Positions 54,837 through 62,940 of a DNA stretch of 64,000 nucleotides are shown here, piece after piece (the stretch's first letter is position 1; every line of letters begins with the position of its first letter). A program made the translations under genes and the position numbers. The stretch comes from Lachnospiraceae bacterium (GTDB taxonomy: Bacteria; Bacillota; Clostridia; Lachnospirales; Lachnospiraceae). The DNA lies in the NCBI GenBank assembly GCA_022800815.1, contig JAAWRC010000013.1:1-64000 (forward strand), written 5' to 3'. A model generated the notes under the pieces. It searched no databases and had not been told where the DNA came from. It saw only the letters and a list, made by a program, of their open reading frames with translations.

Positions 54837-55901
54837 GTGAAGAGGAAAAGACAAAGGATCTTTCTGGCGGCGGGAGCGCTTCTGGCAGCCGTGGCTCTTG
54901 TCGTTGTTTGGATGAATAAAAACCGCAGCCAGATGGAAAAGTCGGAGATCATAAAGATCGGAGTGCTGATTTACAAGGAAGACGACACCTTTGTGAGCGG
55001 TATTGTGGAGGAGATGAAGCGCCAGTTTAAGGACTACGAGCGGGAGAATGGCAGCCGGATCCGCCTGGACTTTTCCTATGCGGAGGAGAATCAGAGTATT
55101 CAGAACGAGCAGATCGACAAATATCTGTCTCTGGATTATGACGTTCTGTGTGTGAACCTGGTGGACCGGACCGAGGCGGCCATCGTGATCGAGAAGGCGA
55201 AGGCGGCCGACGTGCCGGTGGTATTCTTCAACCGGGAGCCGGTGGCGGAGGATTTACAGCAGTGGGACAGGCTCTACTATGTGGGCTCCGACGCCAAGGA
55301 GAGCGGAACCCTGGAAGGGCTCCTGGTGGCGGATTACTACCAAAAATATCCGGAACAGCTGGACAGGAACCAGGACGGCGTGATCCAGTATGTGCTTTTG
55401 GAGGGGGAGAGCCGCCATCAGGATTCCCTGATTCGGACGGAATATTCCATTCAGACCCTGGTGGAGGAGGGTTTTTCTCTGGAGCGGCTGGACGGGGGGA
55501 TCGCCAACTGGGTCCGCAGCCAGGGGGAGGCGCTGACGACCCAGTGGCTCAGGGAGTATGGAAGCGAGATTGAGCTCATCATCAGCAACAACGACGACAT
55601 GGCCCTGGGGGCCATCGACGCCGTGGAAAACTGGCATGTGAAATTTTCCAATATTGTGGGGATCGACGGTACGCCGGAGGGGCTTGCCGCCGTGGAGGCG
55701 GGAAAGATGATCGGGACCATCGTGGCCGGGCAGGAGGAGTACGCCAGGGTCATCCTGGACCTGGCGGAACGGATGGCGAGGAGAGAAGCGCTGGACGGCC
55801 TTGCCATCCGGGAGGATAAATCCATCCGGGTTCCCATGTACAGCATCAACAGTGACGGGGAGATCCGGCGGCTGGAAGAGGAAGGAAACGAAAGAAATTA
55901 G
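54837..55901 (+). CDS. Membrane-anchored galactose/glucose-binding-protein homologue
   Basis: The 354-aa protein resembles MglB: IKIGVLIYKEDDTFVSGIVEEMK, VLCVNLVDRTEAAIVIEKAK, VVFFNREPVAEDL, the calcium-loop-like LDRNQDGVIQYVLLEGES, and ISNNDDMALGAIDAVE. The N-terminus (MKRKRQRIFLAAGALLAAVALVVV) is an uncleaved-looking helix without a lipobox Cys, unlike the mglB product downstream. It starts at a GTG 14 bases after the previous gene with AAGGAGGGG upstream. A second sensing subunit or a spare binding protein are both possible. Confidence 0.85.
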   Translation: MKRKRQRIFLAAGALLAAVALVVVWMNKNRSQMEKSEIIKIGVLIYKEDDTFVSGIVEEMKRQFKDYERENGSRIRLDFSYAEENQSIQNEQIDKYLSLDYDVLCVNLVDRTEAAIVIEKAKAADVPVVFFNREPVAEDLQQWDRLYYVGSDAKESGTLEGLLVADYYQKYPEQLDRNQDGVIQYVLLEGESRHQDSLIRTEYSIQTLVEEGFSLERLDGGIANWVRSQGEALTTQWLREYGSEIELIISNNDDMALGAIDAVENWHVKFSNIVGIDGTPEGLAAVEAGKMIGTIVAGQEEYARVILDLAERMARREALDGLAIREDKSIRVPMYSINSDGEIRRLEEEGNERN

Positions 55902-55906
55902 AGGAA

Positions 55907-55968
55907 TTGCATAAAAATCGAATAAATTCTAAGATGGACAGTAGAATTTTGTATAGAAATTCTGCTGT
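55907..55968 (+). promoter_or_regulatory. Candidate promoter plus hairpin in the mglB leader
   Basis: TTGCAT (55907-55912) and TAAGAT (55930-55935) have a 17-base spacer. GACAGTAGAATTT (55937-55949) then pairs with AAATTCTGCTGTC (55956-55968), followed by ATTTTTAT. The hairpin may end the upstream sensor operon or attenuate or stabilise the mgl transcript. TGTAAGCG at 55982 weakly resembles half of a cre site. Confidence 0.5.
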
Positions 55969-56024
55969 CATTTTTATATGATGTAAGCGTAAGAAACAAA
56001 AATACATATCACAGGAGGAGAAAC

Positions 56025-57131
56025 ATGAGAAAAGTATTAGCAGCATTACTTGCATCTGCGATGGTCTTCTCTCTGGCTGCCTGCGGCGGCGGAGACAAGA
56101 AGGAGACTGAGGCGGCCACCGAAGCGCCGGCCACCGAAGCGCCGGCCACCGAGGCGGCGACGGAAGCGGCAGGGGATACCGAGGCGGCGACGGAAGCAGC
56201 CACCGAGGCGGCAGGGGATACCCAGGCGGCTCCGGCTGCAAACGGCGAAGGCTTAAAGATCGGCGTCTGCATCTACAAGTTTGACGACAACTTCATGACT
56301 CTGTACCGTCAGGAACTCCAGAAATATCTGGAAGAGACTTACGGCGCAGAAGTGACGATCGTGGACGGCAAGGGCGATCAGGCCGAGCAGACCAACCAGA
56401 TCGACAACTTCATCTCCCAGGGCGTGGACGTTCTGATCCTGAACCTGGTACAGGCTTCCGCTACGGAGACCGTGGCAAAGACCTGTGCGGATGCCGGAAT
56501 TCCTGCAGTGTTCATCAACCGTGAGCCCGATGCAGCCGAGCTTGAGAGATGGGAGAGCGAAGGCGTGGCAGCTACTTATGTCGGTGCCGACGCAAGACAG
56601 TCCGGAACCTTCCAGGGCGAGATCATCCTGGATACTGCCAACAAGGGCGACATCAACGGCGACGGCAAGGTTTCCTACATCATGCTGATCGGCGATCCCG
56701 AGAACGTGGATGCCCAGTACAGGACCGAGTTCTCCGTGAAGGCTCTGACCGACGCAGGTGTGGAAGTGGAAGAGCTCTTCGCACAGCGTGGTGACTGGGA
56801 TCAGGCCAAGGGCCAGGAGCTGACTGCCAACGCTCTGGCACAGTTCGGTGATCAGGTCGAGGTCGTGTTTGCAAACAATGACGCCATGGCTCTGGGTGCG
56901 ATCGAGGCCATCGAGGCTGAGCAGCGCAAGATGAACGAGGACATTTATCTGGTAGGCGTTGACGCTCTGGACGAGGCGACCGCAGCCATCAAAGAGGGCA
57001 GAATGACCGGTACGGTTCTCAACGACCACATCGGACAGTCCCACACGGCGGCCGACGTTGCCATCAAGATGGCAAACGGCGAGAAGGTTGATACCAAGTA
57101 TACCGTTGACTACGTAAAGGTTACCGAATAA
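56025..57131 (+). CDS. mglB: Galactose/methyl-galactoside ABC transporter substrate-binding lipoprotein
   Basis: The 368-aa lipoprotein captures sugar outside the membrane. The signal peptide ends in the lipobox FSLAACGGG (Cys about residue 20). A repetitive Thr/Glu/Ala linker (about 25-70) follows, then the binding domain: KIGVCIYKFDDNFMTLYRQ, VLILNLVQASATETVAK, AVFINREPDAAEL, the EF-hand-like calcium loop DINGDGKVSYIML, and VFANNDAMALGAIEAIE. These match E. coli MglB. AGGAGGAGAAAC precedes the ATG. It is followed by mglA and mglC. Codon use is biased to preferred codons, suggesting high expression. Confidence 0.92.
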   Translation: MRKVLAALLASAMVFSLAACGGGDKKETEAATEAPATEAPATEAATEAAGDTEAATEAATEAAGDTQAAPAANGEGLKIGVCIYKFDDNFMTLYRQELQKYLEETYGAEVTIVDGKGDQAEQTNQIDNFISQGVDVLILNLVQASATETVAKTCADAGIPAVFINREPDAAELERWESEGVAATYVGADARQSGTFQGEIILDTANKGDINGDGKVSYIMLIGDPENVDAQYRTEFSVKALTDAGVEVEELFAQRGDWDQAKGQELTANALAQFGDQVEVVFANNDAMALGAIEAIEAEQRKMNEDIYLVGVDALDEATAAIKEGRMTGTVLNDHIGQSHTAADVAIKMANGEKVDTKYTVDYVKVTE

Positions 57132-57220
57132 TCCTTCTCCGGATTGTTTCAGGGAATCAATATGGAAAGGTCGGGTGCGTCTTCCAGGCGCACCCGATTC
57201 TTGAAAGAGGAGGTTTGAGC

Positions 57221-58732
57221 ATGGCTGAGTACAGACTGGAGATGAAAGGGATTAGCAAAAGCTTTCCCGGCGTCAAGGCCCTGGACCAGGTATCCCTAAA
57301 GGTGCGTCCGGGCACGGTTCATTCCCTCATGGGAGAGAACGGCGCAGGAAAGTCCACGCTGATGAAATGTCTCTTCGGAATCTATAAAATGGATGAGGGC
57401 GAGGTCTATCTGGACGGGGAGAAGGTTCAGATCGCTAATGCCGACGATGCCCTGCACAAGGGGATCGCCATGGTGCACCAGGAATTGCAGCCCATCCCGG
57501 AGCGGAGCATCGGGGAAAATATTTTCTGCGGCCGCTATCCGCTTAAGAAGCTTCTGGGATTTATCCCGGTGGTGGACCATAAAAAAATGTATGAGGAGTC
57601 GGAGCGGCTTTTGAGAGAGGTTCGTATGGAATACGATCCCAAGGCGAAACTGGGCTCCCTCTCGGTGTCCCAGATGCAGTCGGTGGAGATTGCGAAGGCC
57701 GTTTCCATGAATGCGAAGGTGGTGATCCTGGATGAGCCCACCTCGTCGCTCACCGCCAATGAGGTGGAGGCGCTGTTCCGCATCATCGACGACCTCAGGG
57801 AAAAGGGCGTGTCCATCATCTACATCTCCCACAAAATGGACGAGATCCTCAGGATCTCCGACGATGTCTCCATCATGCGGGACGGACAGTATATCGGCAC
57901 CTGGGAAGCCAAGGAGCTGACCACCGATATGATCATCACCAAGATGGTAGGACGGGAACTGACCAACCTCTATCCGCCCAAGCACAACGAGCCGGGCGAG
58001 GTGGTCCTCAGGGTCTCCGGCTTTACCAGCATCCACGACAAATCCTTCAAGGATTGCGGATTCGAGCTGAGAAAGGGTGAGATCTTAGGAATCGGCGGCC
58101 TGGTGGGCGCCCAGAGGACGGAACTGGTGGAGGCCATCTTCGGCGTCCGGGCGATCGTGGACGGGGAAGTGGAATACAAGGGGCAGAAACTGAAGATCAA
58201 ACGGCCCAAGGATGCCATCGACAACGGCATCGCCCTTCTCACGGAGGACCGGAGAGGCTCCGGCATTTTCGGCGTGCTTTCGATTTCCGACAACGTCGCC
58301 ATATCCTCCCTCAATAAATATTTAAGCTTCGGCGTCATGATCAACGACAAGAAGGTTGAAGACCTGGTCAATGAAAACGTGGCCAAGTTAAGCATCAAGA
58401 CTCCCAGCAACAAGACGCAGATCCAGTCGCTCTCCGGCGGCAACCAGCAGAAGGTGATCATTTCCAGATGGCTGGCCAATGACCCGGACGTGCTGATTCT
58501 GGACGAGCCGACCAGGGGAATCGACGTAGGCGCCAAGTACGAAATTTATACCATTATGGCGGAACTGGCGGCCCAGGGCAAGAGCATCATCATGATTTCT
58601 TCCGAGATGGCAGAGTTAATCGGCATGTCTGACCGGATCGTCGTCATGTGCAACGGACGCGTGACCGGCGAGGTGGCGAAGGAAGACGCCACCCAGGAGA
58701 ACATCATGAGCCTGGCGACCAAGTTCAATTAG
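57221..58732 (+). CDS. mglA: Galactose/methyl-galactoside ABC transporter ATP-binding protein
   Basis: The 503-aa protein holds two ABC ATPase domains. The first has Walker A GENGAGKSTLMK, a diverged signature region LSVSQMQSVEIAKAVS and Walker B VVILDEPTSSL. The second has a degenerate Walker A region (GIGGLVGAQRTELVEAIFG), signature SLSGGNQQKVIISRWL and Walker B VLILDEPTRGIDVG. This is the MglA/RbsA layout. AGAGGAGGTTTGAGC precedes the ATG at 57221. It powers the MglC channel. Confidence 0.95.
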   Translation: MAEYRLEMKGISKSFPGVKALDQVSLKVRPGTVHSLMGENGAGKSTLMKCLFGIYKMDEGEVYLDGEKVQIANADDALHKGIAMVHQELQPIPERSIGENIFCGRYPLKKLLGFIPVVDHKKMYEESERLLREVRMEYDPKAKLGSLSVSQMQSVEIAKAVSMNAKVVILDEPTSSLTANEVEALFRIIDDLREKGVSIIYISHKMDEILRISDDVSIMRDGQYIGTWEAKELTTDMIITKMVGRELTNLYPPKHNEPGEVVLRVSGFTSIHDKSFKDCGFELRKGEILGIGGLVGAQRTELVEAIFGVRAIVDGEVEYKGQKLKIKRPKDAIDNGIALLTEDRRGSGIFGVLSISDNVAISSLNKYLSFGVMINDKKVEDLVNENVAKLSIKTPSNKTQIQSLSGGNQQKVIISRWLANDPDVLILDEPTRGIDVGAKYEIYTIMAELAAQGKSIIMISSEMAELIGMSDRIVVMCNGRVTGEVAKEDATQENIMSLATKFN

Positions 58733-58746
58733 AGGAGGAGAAGCAG

Positions 58747-59742
58747 ATGAATAAGAAATCAGGAAAAGATATTAAGAATTTTCTGCAGAATAACAGCATT
58801 ATCATTCTGTTGGTGATTCTGGTCATTGTCGTGGCAGTCCTTAAAGACAATTTCTTCGGGAAGAGCAACATCACCAACACCGCTTCCAACGTGGCGGTCC
58901 GCATGTTCATCGCCCTCGGCGTCAGCGGCTGTCTGATCACCAAGGGCACGGACCTTTCCGCAGGCCGTCTGGTGGGCCTCTCCGCCTGCCTTTCCGGTAT
59001 CCTGCTGCAGACGACGGATGCGGCCAGCAAGTTTTATCCCAACCTGGGAGACATGAACATCTTCCTGGTGCTGCTCATCGTCATCGCCATCACGGCCGTG
59101 TTCGGCCTGATCAACGGCCTGGTCATCGCCATTTTGAAGGTTCCGCCCTTTATCGCAACCCTGGGCATGCAGCAGTTGGTGTACGGCATCTGCCTGATCT
59201 ACACCAAGGCGACTCCTCTGGGCGGATTCCGGGAGGATTACACCAACATCGCCAAGGGCAAGATCCTGGCCGGATGGCTCCCTTACCTGGTGATCATCGC
59301 CCTGATCGTGGGCTTCCTCATGTGGTTCCTCTACAATAAGACCAGACACGGCAAATACATGTACGCCATCGGCGGCAACGAAGTGGCCGCAGAGGTTTCC
59401 GGTGTCAACGTGACTAAGACCAAGATCCTGATCTACGTGCTGGCGGCCATCCTTTATGCCTGTGCGGGTTTCCTTCTGGCGGCGAAAACCGGCGGTGCGA
59501 CCGTCAATGCCGGACAGGGCTATGAGCTGGAGGCCATCGCCGCCTGTACCATCGGCGGCGTTTCCACCAACGGCGGTATCGGCCGCATCTCCGGCATCTT
59601 CGTCGGCGTGCTGGTGTTCGAGCTCTTGAAGGTCTGCCTGCAGTTCCTCGGCGTGCCTTCGGACTACACTTACGTGGTGCAGGGCCTTGTCATCATCGTG
59701 GCAGTTGCCCTGGATATCCGGAAGTACCTCAGCAAGAAATAA
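58747..59742 (+). CDS. mglC: Galactose/methyl-galactoside ABC transporter permease
   Basis: The 331-aa permease has eight to ten membrane helices and the branched BPD_transp_2 signature: NTASNVAVRMFIALGVSGCLITKGTDLSAGR (key run GCLITKGTDLSAGRLVGL), KVPPFIATLGMQQLVYG, YAIGGNEVAAEVSGVNV and the C-terminal GGVSTNGGIGRISG. ATG 58747 follows AGGAGGAGAAGC and gives the expected N-terminus. It completes the mglBAC uptake operon and is followed by a strong terminator. Confidence 0.95.
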   Translation: MNKKSGKDIKNFLQNNSIIILLVILVIVVAVLKDNFFGKSNITNTASNVAVRMFIALGVSGCLITKGTDLSAGRLVGLSACLSGILLQTTDAASKFYPNLGDMNIFLVLLIVIAITAVFGLINGLVIAILKVPPFIATLGMQQLVYGICLIYTKATPLGGFREDYTNIAKGKILAGWLPYLVIIALIVGFLMWFLYNKTRHGKYMYAIGGNEVAAEVSGVNVTKTKILIYVLAAILYACAGFLLAAKTGGATVNAGQGYELEAIAACTIGGVSTNGGIGRISGIFVGVLVFELLKVCLQFLGVPSDYTYVVQGLVIIVAVALDIRKYLSKK

Positions 59743-59829
59743 GACGGAAGACAGCGTATGGACAGGTCTGCCGGATGAGGATCCGGCGCATCATCTGCCA
59801 GCCATGCAATAGCTTTTTATATAAGGAAG

Positions 59830-59868
59830 GAGGGGCCGTCGGCTTATGCCGATTTTGGCCCCTCTTTT
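59830..59868 (+). terminator. Terminator of the mglBAC operon
   Basis: GAGGGGCC (59830-59837) pairs with GGCCCCTC (59857-59864), with an inner CGGC/GCCG, followed by TTTT. Confidence 0.75.
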
Positions 59869-59949
59869 CTGCTGTGCAGCGTCACACCGTTTTCGGATAG
59901 GCTGTTCCATCTCCGCCGTCTGGCCGGCGTAGACCTTCCCGAAGGCTCT

Positions 59950-60228
59950 TTATTTCCCAAACAGATCCGCATGACTGCCAGTTGCGGTAGCTGAAAGGAT
60001 AAGCGTATCTTCGTAAATCTGGTACAGGAGCAACCAATCCGGTTCTATATGGCATTCCCTAAAGTCATGGAGGTTCCCGGTCAGAGAGTGGTCCCTGTAC
60101 TGAGCAGGTAGAGGAACGCCGTTGGCCAACAAGGAAAGCACGTTGACAAGTTTGTTCATATCCTTGCCGCGTTTTTTCATAGACTTAGCGTCTTTTTTCA
60201 TGCGGTTCGTGTAGACGATCTTATACAT
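59950..60228 (-). CDS. yafQ: YafQ-family type II toxin (mRNA interferase)
   Basis: The 92-aa protein has the YafQ pattern within the RelE/ParE superfamily: YKIVYTNRMKKDAKSMKKRG at the start, LPAQYRDHSLTGNLHDFRECHIEPDWLLLY (key runs YRDHSLTGN and RECHIEPDWLLLY) and TATGSHADLFGK at the C-terminus with the catalytic His. YafQ cleaves mRNA on the ribosome. It lies three bases downstream of the DinJ-like antitoxin gene on the minus strand and appears intact. Confidence 0.92.
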   Translation of the reverse strand: MYKIVYTNRMKKDAKSMKKRGKDMNKLVNVLSLLANGVPLPAQYRDHSLTGNLHDFRECHIEPDWLLLYQIYEDTLILSATATGSHADLFGK

Positions 60229-60231
60229 AGG

Positions 60232-60495
60232 TCAATCCTCCAACATGGAGGCGACGGCATCTTCCGCATTATCAAAAGGACCATTAAGATTCCTTCGGAA
60301 CCGGCTGTCATAAACAGCCTCCTGAAGCTGATGGGGGATTGCCCTATGTTGTACGGAAAAAGGGATCCCTGCGTTTTCGATAGCGGCATTCAAAAAAATA
60401 CGGATCGCTGTCGACGTGTCCAGCCCCAGGCTGGAAAATAGTGTGTCTGCTTGTTTTTTTATGGTATCATCAATGCGCACTTGTAATGTGGCCAT
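60232..60495 (-). CDS. dinJ: DinJ/RelB-family antitoxin
   Basis: The 87-aa protein starts MATLQVRIDDTIKKQADTLF, a ribbon-helix-helix N-terminus of the RelB/DinJ type, with the family feature LGLDTSTAIRIFLNAAIENAGIPF (key run DTSTAIRIFLNAAI). It neutralises the YafQ-like toxin downstream and represses the operon. ATG 60495 is chosen because TGGAGGTG precedes it. The promoter and an 18-bp palindrome overlapping its -10 lie just upstream. Confidence 0.93.
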   Translation of the reverse strand: MATLQVRIDDTIKKQADTLFSSLGLDTSTAIRIFLNAAIENAGIPFSVQHRAIPHQLQEAVYDSRFRRNLNGPFDNAEDAVASMLED

Positions 60496-60515
60496 ATTGC
60501 ACCTCCAATAGATTA

Positions 60516-60552
60516 ATGGTACAATTGTATCATATGTGCAATATAAAAGCAA
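60516..60552 (-). promoter_or_regulatory. Promoter and palindromic operator of dinJ-yafQ
   Basis: On the minus strand TTGCTT (60547-60552) and TACAAT (60524-60529) are spaced by 17 bases. ATGGTACAATTGTATCAT (60516-60533) is an almost perfect 18-bp palindrome covering the -10, a likely site for antitoxin autorepression. Confidence 0.7.
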
Positions 60553-60658
60553 TGATAATTTAGCTGCTTAGAGCTGGATTGCATATGGAGAGAAGAGTGG
60601 CAAGGATTGGATGATTCCGGACAATGTAAAATAATGTAAAATTAAAATTAATCAAGGT

Positions 60659-61201
60659 TCAGAAAAGGACACAGGCCGTGTAGGCGATGTTTTTTTCTCC
60701 ATAGTAGTAGGGGACGCCGACGTCCCGGCAGACCTGAGTCACGAACAGGCCGTAGCCCTCCATGCTGGACATGGCCTTTTGCGGAAAACGGTATTCCGAA
60801 GGATAAGCGCATTCTTTGCAGATGCGGCAGCCGCCGATGATGATTTTCACGTCATCCATTCCGGCCTCCTTGAATGCGGCGACGGTTTTCTTCATAGAGT
60901 CCAGGGCCAGCGTCAGAACACCGGACAGGGCAACGATGCGGATATTCTCCGCTTTTGCCGTCTCTATGATTTTTTCGGGCGCCACGTCAATGCCTAGGTC
61001 TAAGACGTCAAAGCCTGCGGCCTCCAGCATGGAGCGGACAATGTTCTTGCCGATATCATGCAGGTCGTCCTTCACCGTGCAGATAATCATCTTGGATTTC
61101 ACACCGGAGCCCTCGCCGGAGGCCAAAAATGGTTTCAAAACCTCCACGGCATCCTCATCCAAATCGCCCATGGCAGCGGCCAATTTTTCAAAATCAATCA
61201 T
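60659..61201 (-). pseudogene. Corrinoid protein / DUF2284 chimera from a deletion
   Basis: The 180-aa frame begins MIDFEKLAAAMGDLDEDAV as in methyltransferase corrinoid proteins, but joins directly to EVLKPFLASGEG, so the B12-binding helical cap of about 65 residues is missing. The Rossmann half is present with the cobalamin-ligand motif DLHDIGKNIV and SGVLTLALDSMKKTV. After KIIIGG the sequence changes to CRICKECAYPSEYRFPQK, SSMEGYGLFVTQVCRD and YTACVLF, which resemble the C-terminus of DUF2284 putative metal-binding proteins. I read this as a deletion that fused two adjacent genes in frame. Activity is unlikely, though a B12 base-off site remains. Confidence 0.65.
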
Positions 61202-61204
61202 AGG

Positions 61205-61690
61205 TCAAATCTCCTTTGCTATTTTTTTCTTTCCAAACTTACCTTGGCGGTAAGTGCGGTTATACTTCCTGCCGCCTTTGTCCTTGCCGCAGAGTGCTTC
61301 GCAGGCAAAGATTGTGCCCATCATATCTTGAGAACAGGGATCCATGATGGCACTGTCCAGCCCGGCGGCAATGGCGTAGGACATACAGTTCATGTTCACG
61401 TATTTTCTTGCGGGCATCTCAAAGCTAATGTTGGAAATCCGCCTTGTCAATGATGCGTTCGGCGAGTCGATGCACAAGGGTACGTCAGTGCAGCCCTGCA
61501 TGAGGTCGATGGGCCACACCATGGTGTCATATTCGACTTCCGTGGCCGTGGAGGGGGCGCAGTCCAAGAAGTTCGCCCCGGCTTTGGCCTGGGCCAGCGT
61601 CCGCTCCAGGATCAGGGCCTCGTTGCGCTCTGCGATCGCCTGCTTGACGGAGGGGATTGCCCCGTTGATTTTTTCACCGATGATGATCAT
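61205..61690 (-). pseudogene. Methyltetrahydrofolate:corrinoid methyltransferase with internal deletion
   Basis: The 161-aa frame starts MIIIGEKINGAIPSVKQAI and includes EYDTMVW and PLCIDSPNA, as in pterin-binding methyltransferases (AcsE/MtvA type, about 265 aa). It then jumps to SNISFEMPARKYVNMNCM and the C-terminal ALCGKDKGGRKYNRTYRQGK. About 100 residues of the TIM barrel, including most of the pterin site, are absent, without loss of frame. It sits three bases upstream of the corrinoid chimera and has AAGGAGAAAAG before its ATG. The locus looks like a shrunken one-carbon methyltransfer operon. Confidence 0.7.
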
Positions 61691-61760
61691 GTCTTTTCTC
61701 CTTGTCTTTTACAGTCCTAAAAGGCCCCATTCCAGGTTTGCCACAAGGAAGAAACGCATT

Positions 61761-62105
61761 GATGTGGGAATACGCGGTTGACAATAAGCGTATCGTGGAA
61801 AAATACTGCCGGGAACCACTCTACCATTACCTTCTGGCGATATATATGTTTTGGAAACAGATGCATGAAGATGGACAAATGCGCCGCTTGCCTTTGCCTC
61901 TGTTTACGGTTATGTGGTTTGCTGCATGAGGATGCTGTGCGAGTATCCGGAGAAATATGAGCCTATGGAATTGTTTGTGCACTGTGCCGATTCCAGCGCC
62001 TCCATCTGGGGGATCCCCAAAGAAAAAATGGAGGAGATATGGCCGCAGGTCCGCCGTTATCTTGCGCAGATACCGGAAGAAGAGATGAAGGTACGGTTTG
62101 CTTGA
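61761..62105 (+). pseudogene. Unrecognised small gene, probably frameshifted
   Basis: Two consecutive frames fill this stretch. The first reads MWEYAVDNKRIVEKYCREPL and on to a stop at 61929; the second overlaps it and contains LCEYPEKYEPMELFVHC and a coding-like C-terminus WGIPKEKMEEIWPQVRRYLA, stopping at 62105. They may be one gene broken by a frameshift near 61890. No family is recognised. The remainder of the 61691-62182 gap has nothing else apart from the truA promoter. Confidence 0.3.
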
Positions 62106-62131
62106 ATGGAAACTCAAGTGGAAACTGATGG

Positions 62132-62160
62132 TTATCAAAAACCGTATTTTATGGTATACT
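62132..62160 (+). promoter_or_regulatory. Promoter of truA
   Basis: TTATCA (62132-62137) and TATACT (62155-62160) have a 17-base spacer, 22 bases before the ATG. Confidence 0.5.
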
Positions 62161-62182
62161 GGAACAACGACCGGAGGAAGCC

Positions 62183-62929
62183 ATGTTAAAAAACTATAAA
62201 ATGACCATAAGCTACGACGGGACCCGCTATGACGGCTGGCAGAAACAGAAAAATACGGAAAACACGATTCAGGGAAAGTTGGAGACGCTACTTTCCAGGA
62301 TGGCCGGCACGGAAATCTCCGTCCACGGCTCCGGCCGCACCGACGCCGGTGTCCATGCCCTGGGACAGACGGCCAATTTCCGGATGGACACGGAGCTTTC
62401 CGAGAAAGAGCTTTTGGATACGATCAATGAATATTTGCCCGACGACATTGCGGTGCTGGACCTTAAGGCGGCCTCGGACCGGTTCCACAGCCGCTTCGGT
62501 GCCGTGGGAAAGGTGTACCGCTACCGGCTCTATGTGGGAGGGGGAAAACCGGTCTTTGACCGGAAATATGTGTGGCAGCTTTCCGAAAAACCGGATATAG
62601 ATAACATGAGGGCAGCGGCCGACTTTCTTGTGGGACAGCATGATTTCAGGGCTTTTTGTGGAAACCGTCATATGAAAAAGTCCACGGTGCGCAGACTTGA
62701 CCGTATTAAAATAGAAGAAAGCCAGGATGGCGCAAGGCTTGACTTGATCTTCGAGGGGAACGGTTTTCTCCAGAACATGGTGCGGATCCTCGTGGGGACC
62801 TTGGTGGAGTGCGGTCTGGGACTGCGGGATCCCAAGGATATGGAGCGCATTCTGGCCTCGGGAGAGCGGCGTCTGGCCGGACAGACGGCACCGGCAAAGG
62901 GGCTTACTTTAATGGAAGTGAACTATTAG
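62183..62929 (+). CDS. truA: tRNA pseudouridine synthase A
   Basis: The 248-aa enzyme makes pseudouridine at positions 38-40 of tRNA anticodon arms. The catalytic Asp is in GSGRTDAGVHALGQ near residues 51-64. Other features are ISYDGTRYDGWQKQKN at the start, the RYRLYVGG strand, FLVGQHDFRAFCGN and GNGFLQNMVRILVGTLVE near the C-terminus. Length is typical. CGGAGGAAGCC precedes the ATG. The CDF transporter gene begins 11 bases after its stop. Confidence 0.96.
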   Translation: MLKNYKMTISYDGTRYDGWQKQKNTENTIQGKLETLLSRMAGTEISVHGSGRTDAGVHALGQTANFRMDTELSEKELLDTINEYLPDDIAVLDLKAASDRFHSRFGAVGKVYRYRLYVGGGKPVFDRKYVWQLSEKPDIDNMRAAADFLVGQHDFRAFCGNRHMKKSTVRRLDRIKIEESQDGARLDLIFEGNGFLQNMVRILVGTLVECGLGLRDPKDMERILASGERRLAGQTAPAKGLTLMEVNY

Positions 62930-62940
62930 GAGGCAGAGGC

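Noticed and set aside
55982-55995. cre site for CcpA control of mglB
   Set aside because: Only the first half (TGTAAGCG) matches; the second half has several mismatches, so it was kept as a remark and not listed as a site.
59743-59949. Minus-strand reading KVYAGQTAEMEQPIR near the mglC terminator, recalling a GIY-YIG or recombinase fragment
   Set aside because: Only about 20 residues are suggestive, there is no start codon or ribosome site, and the segment overlaps the terminator region.
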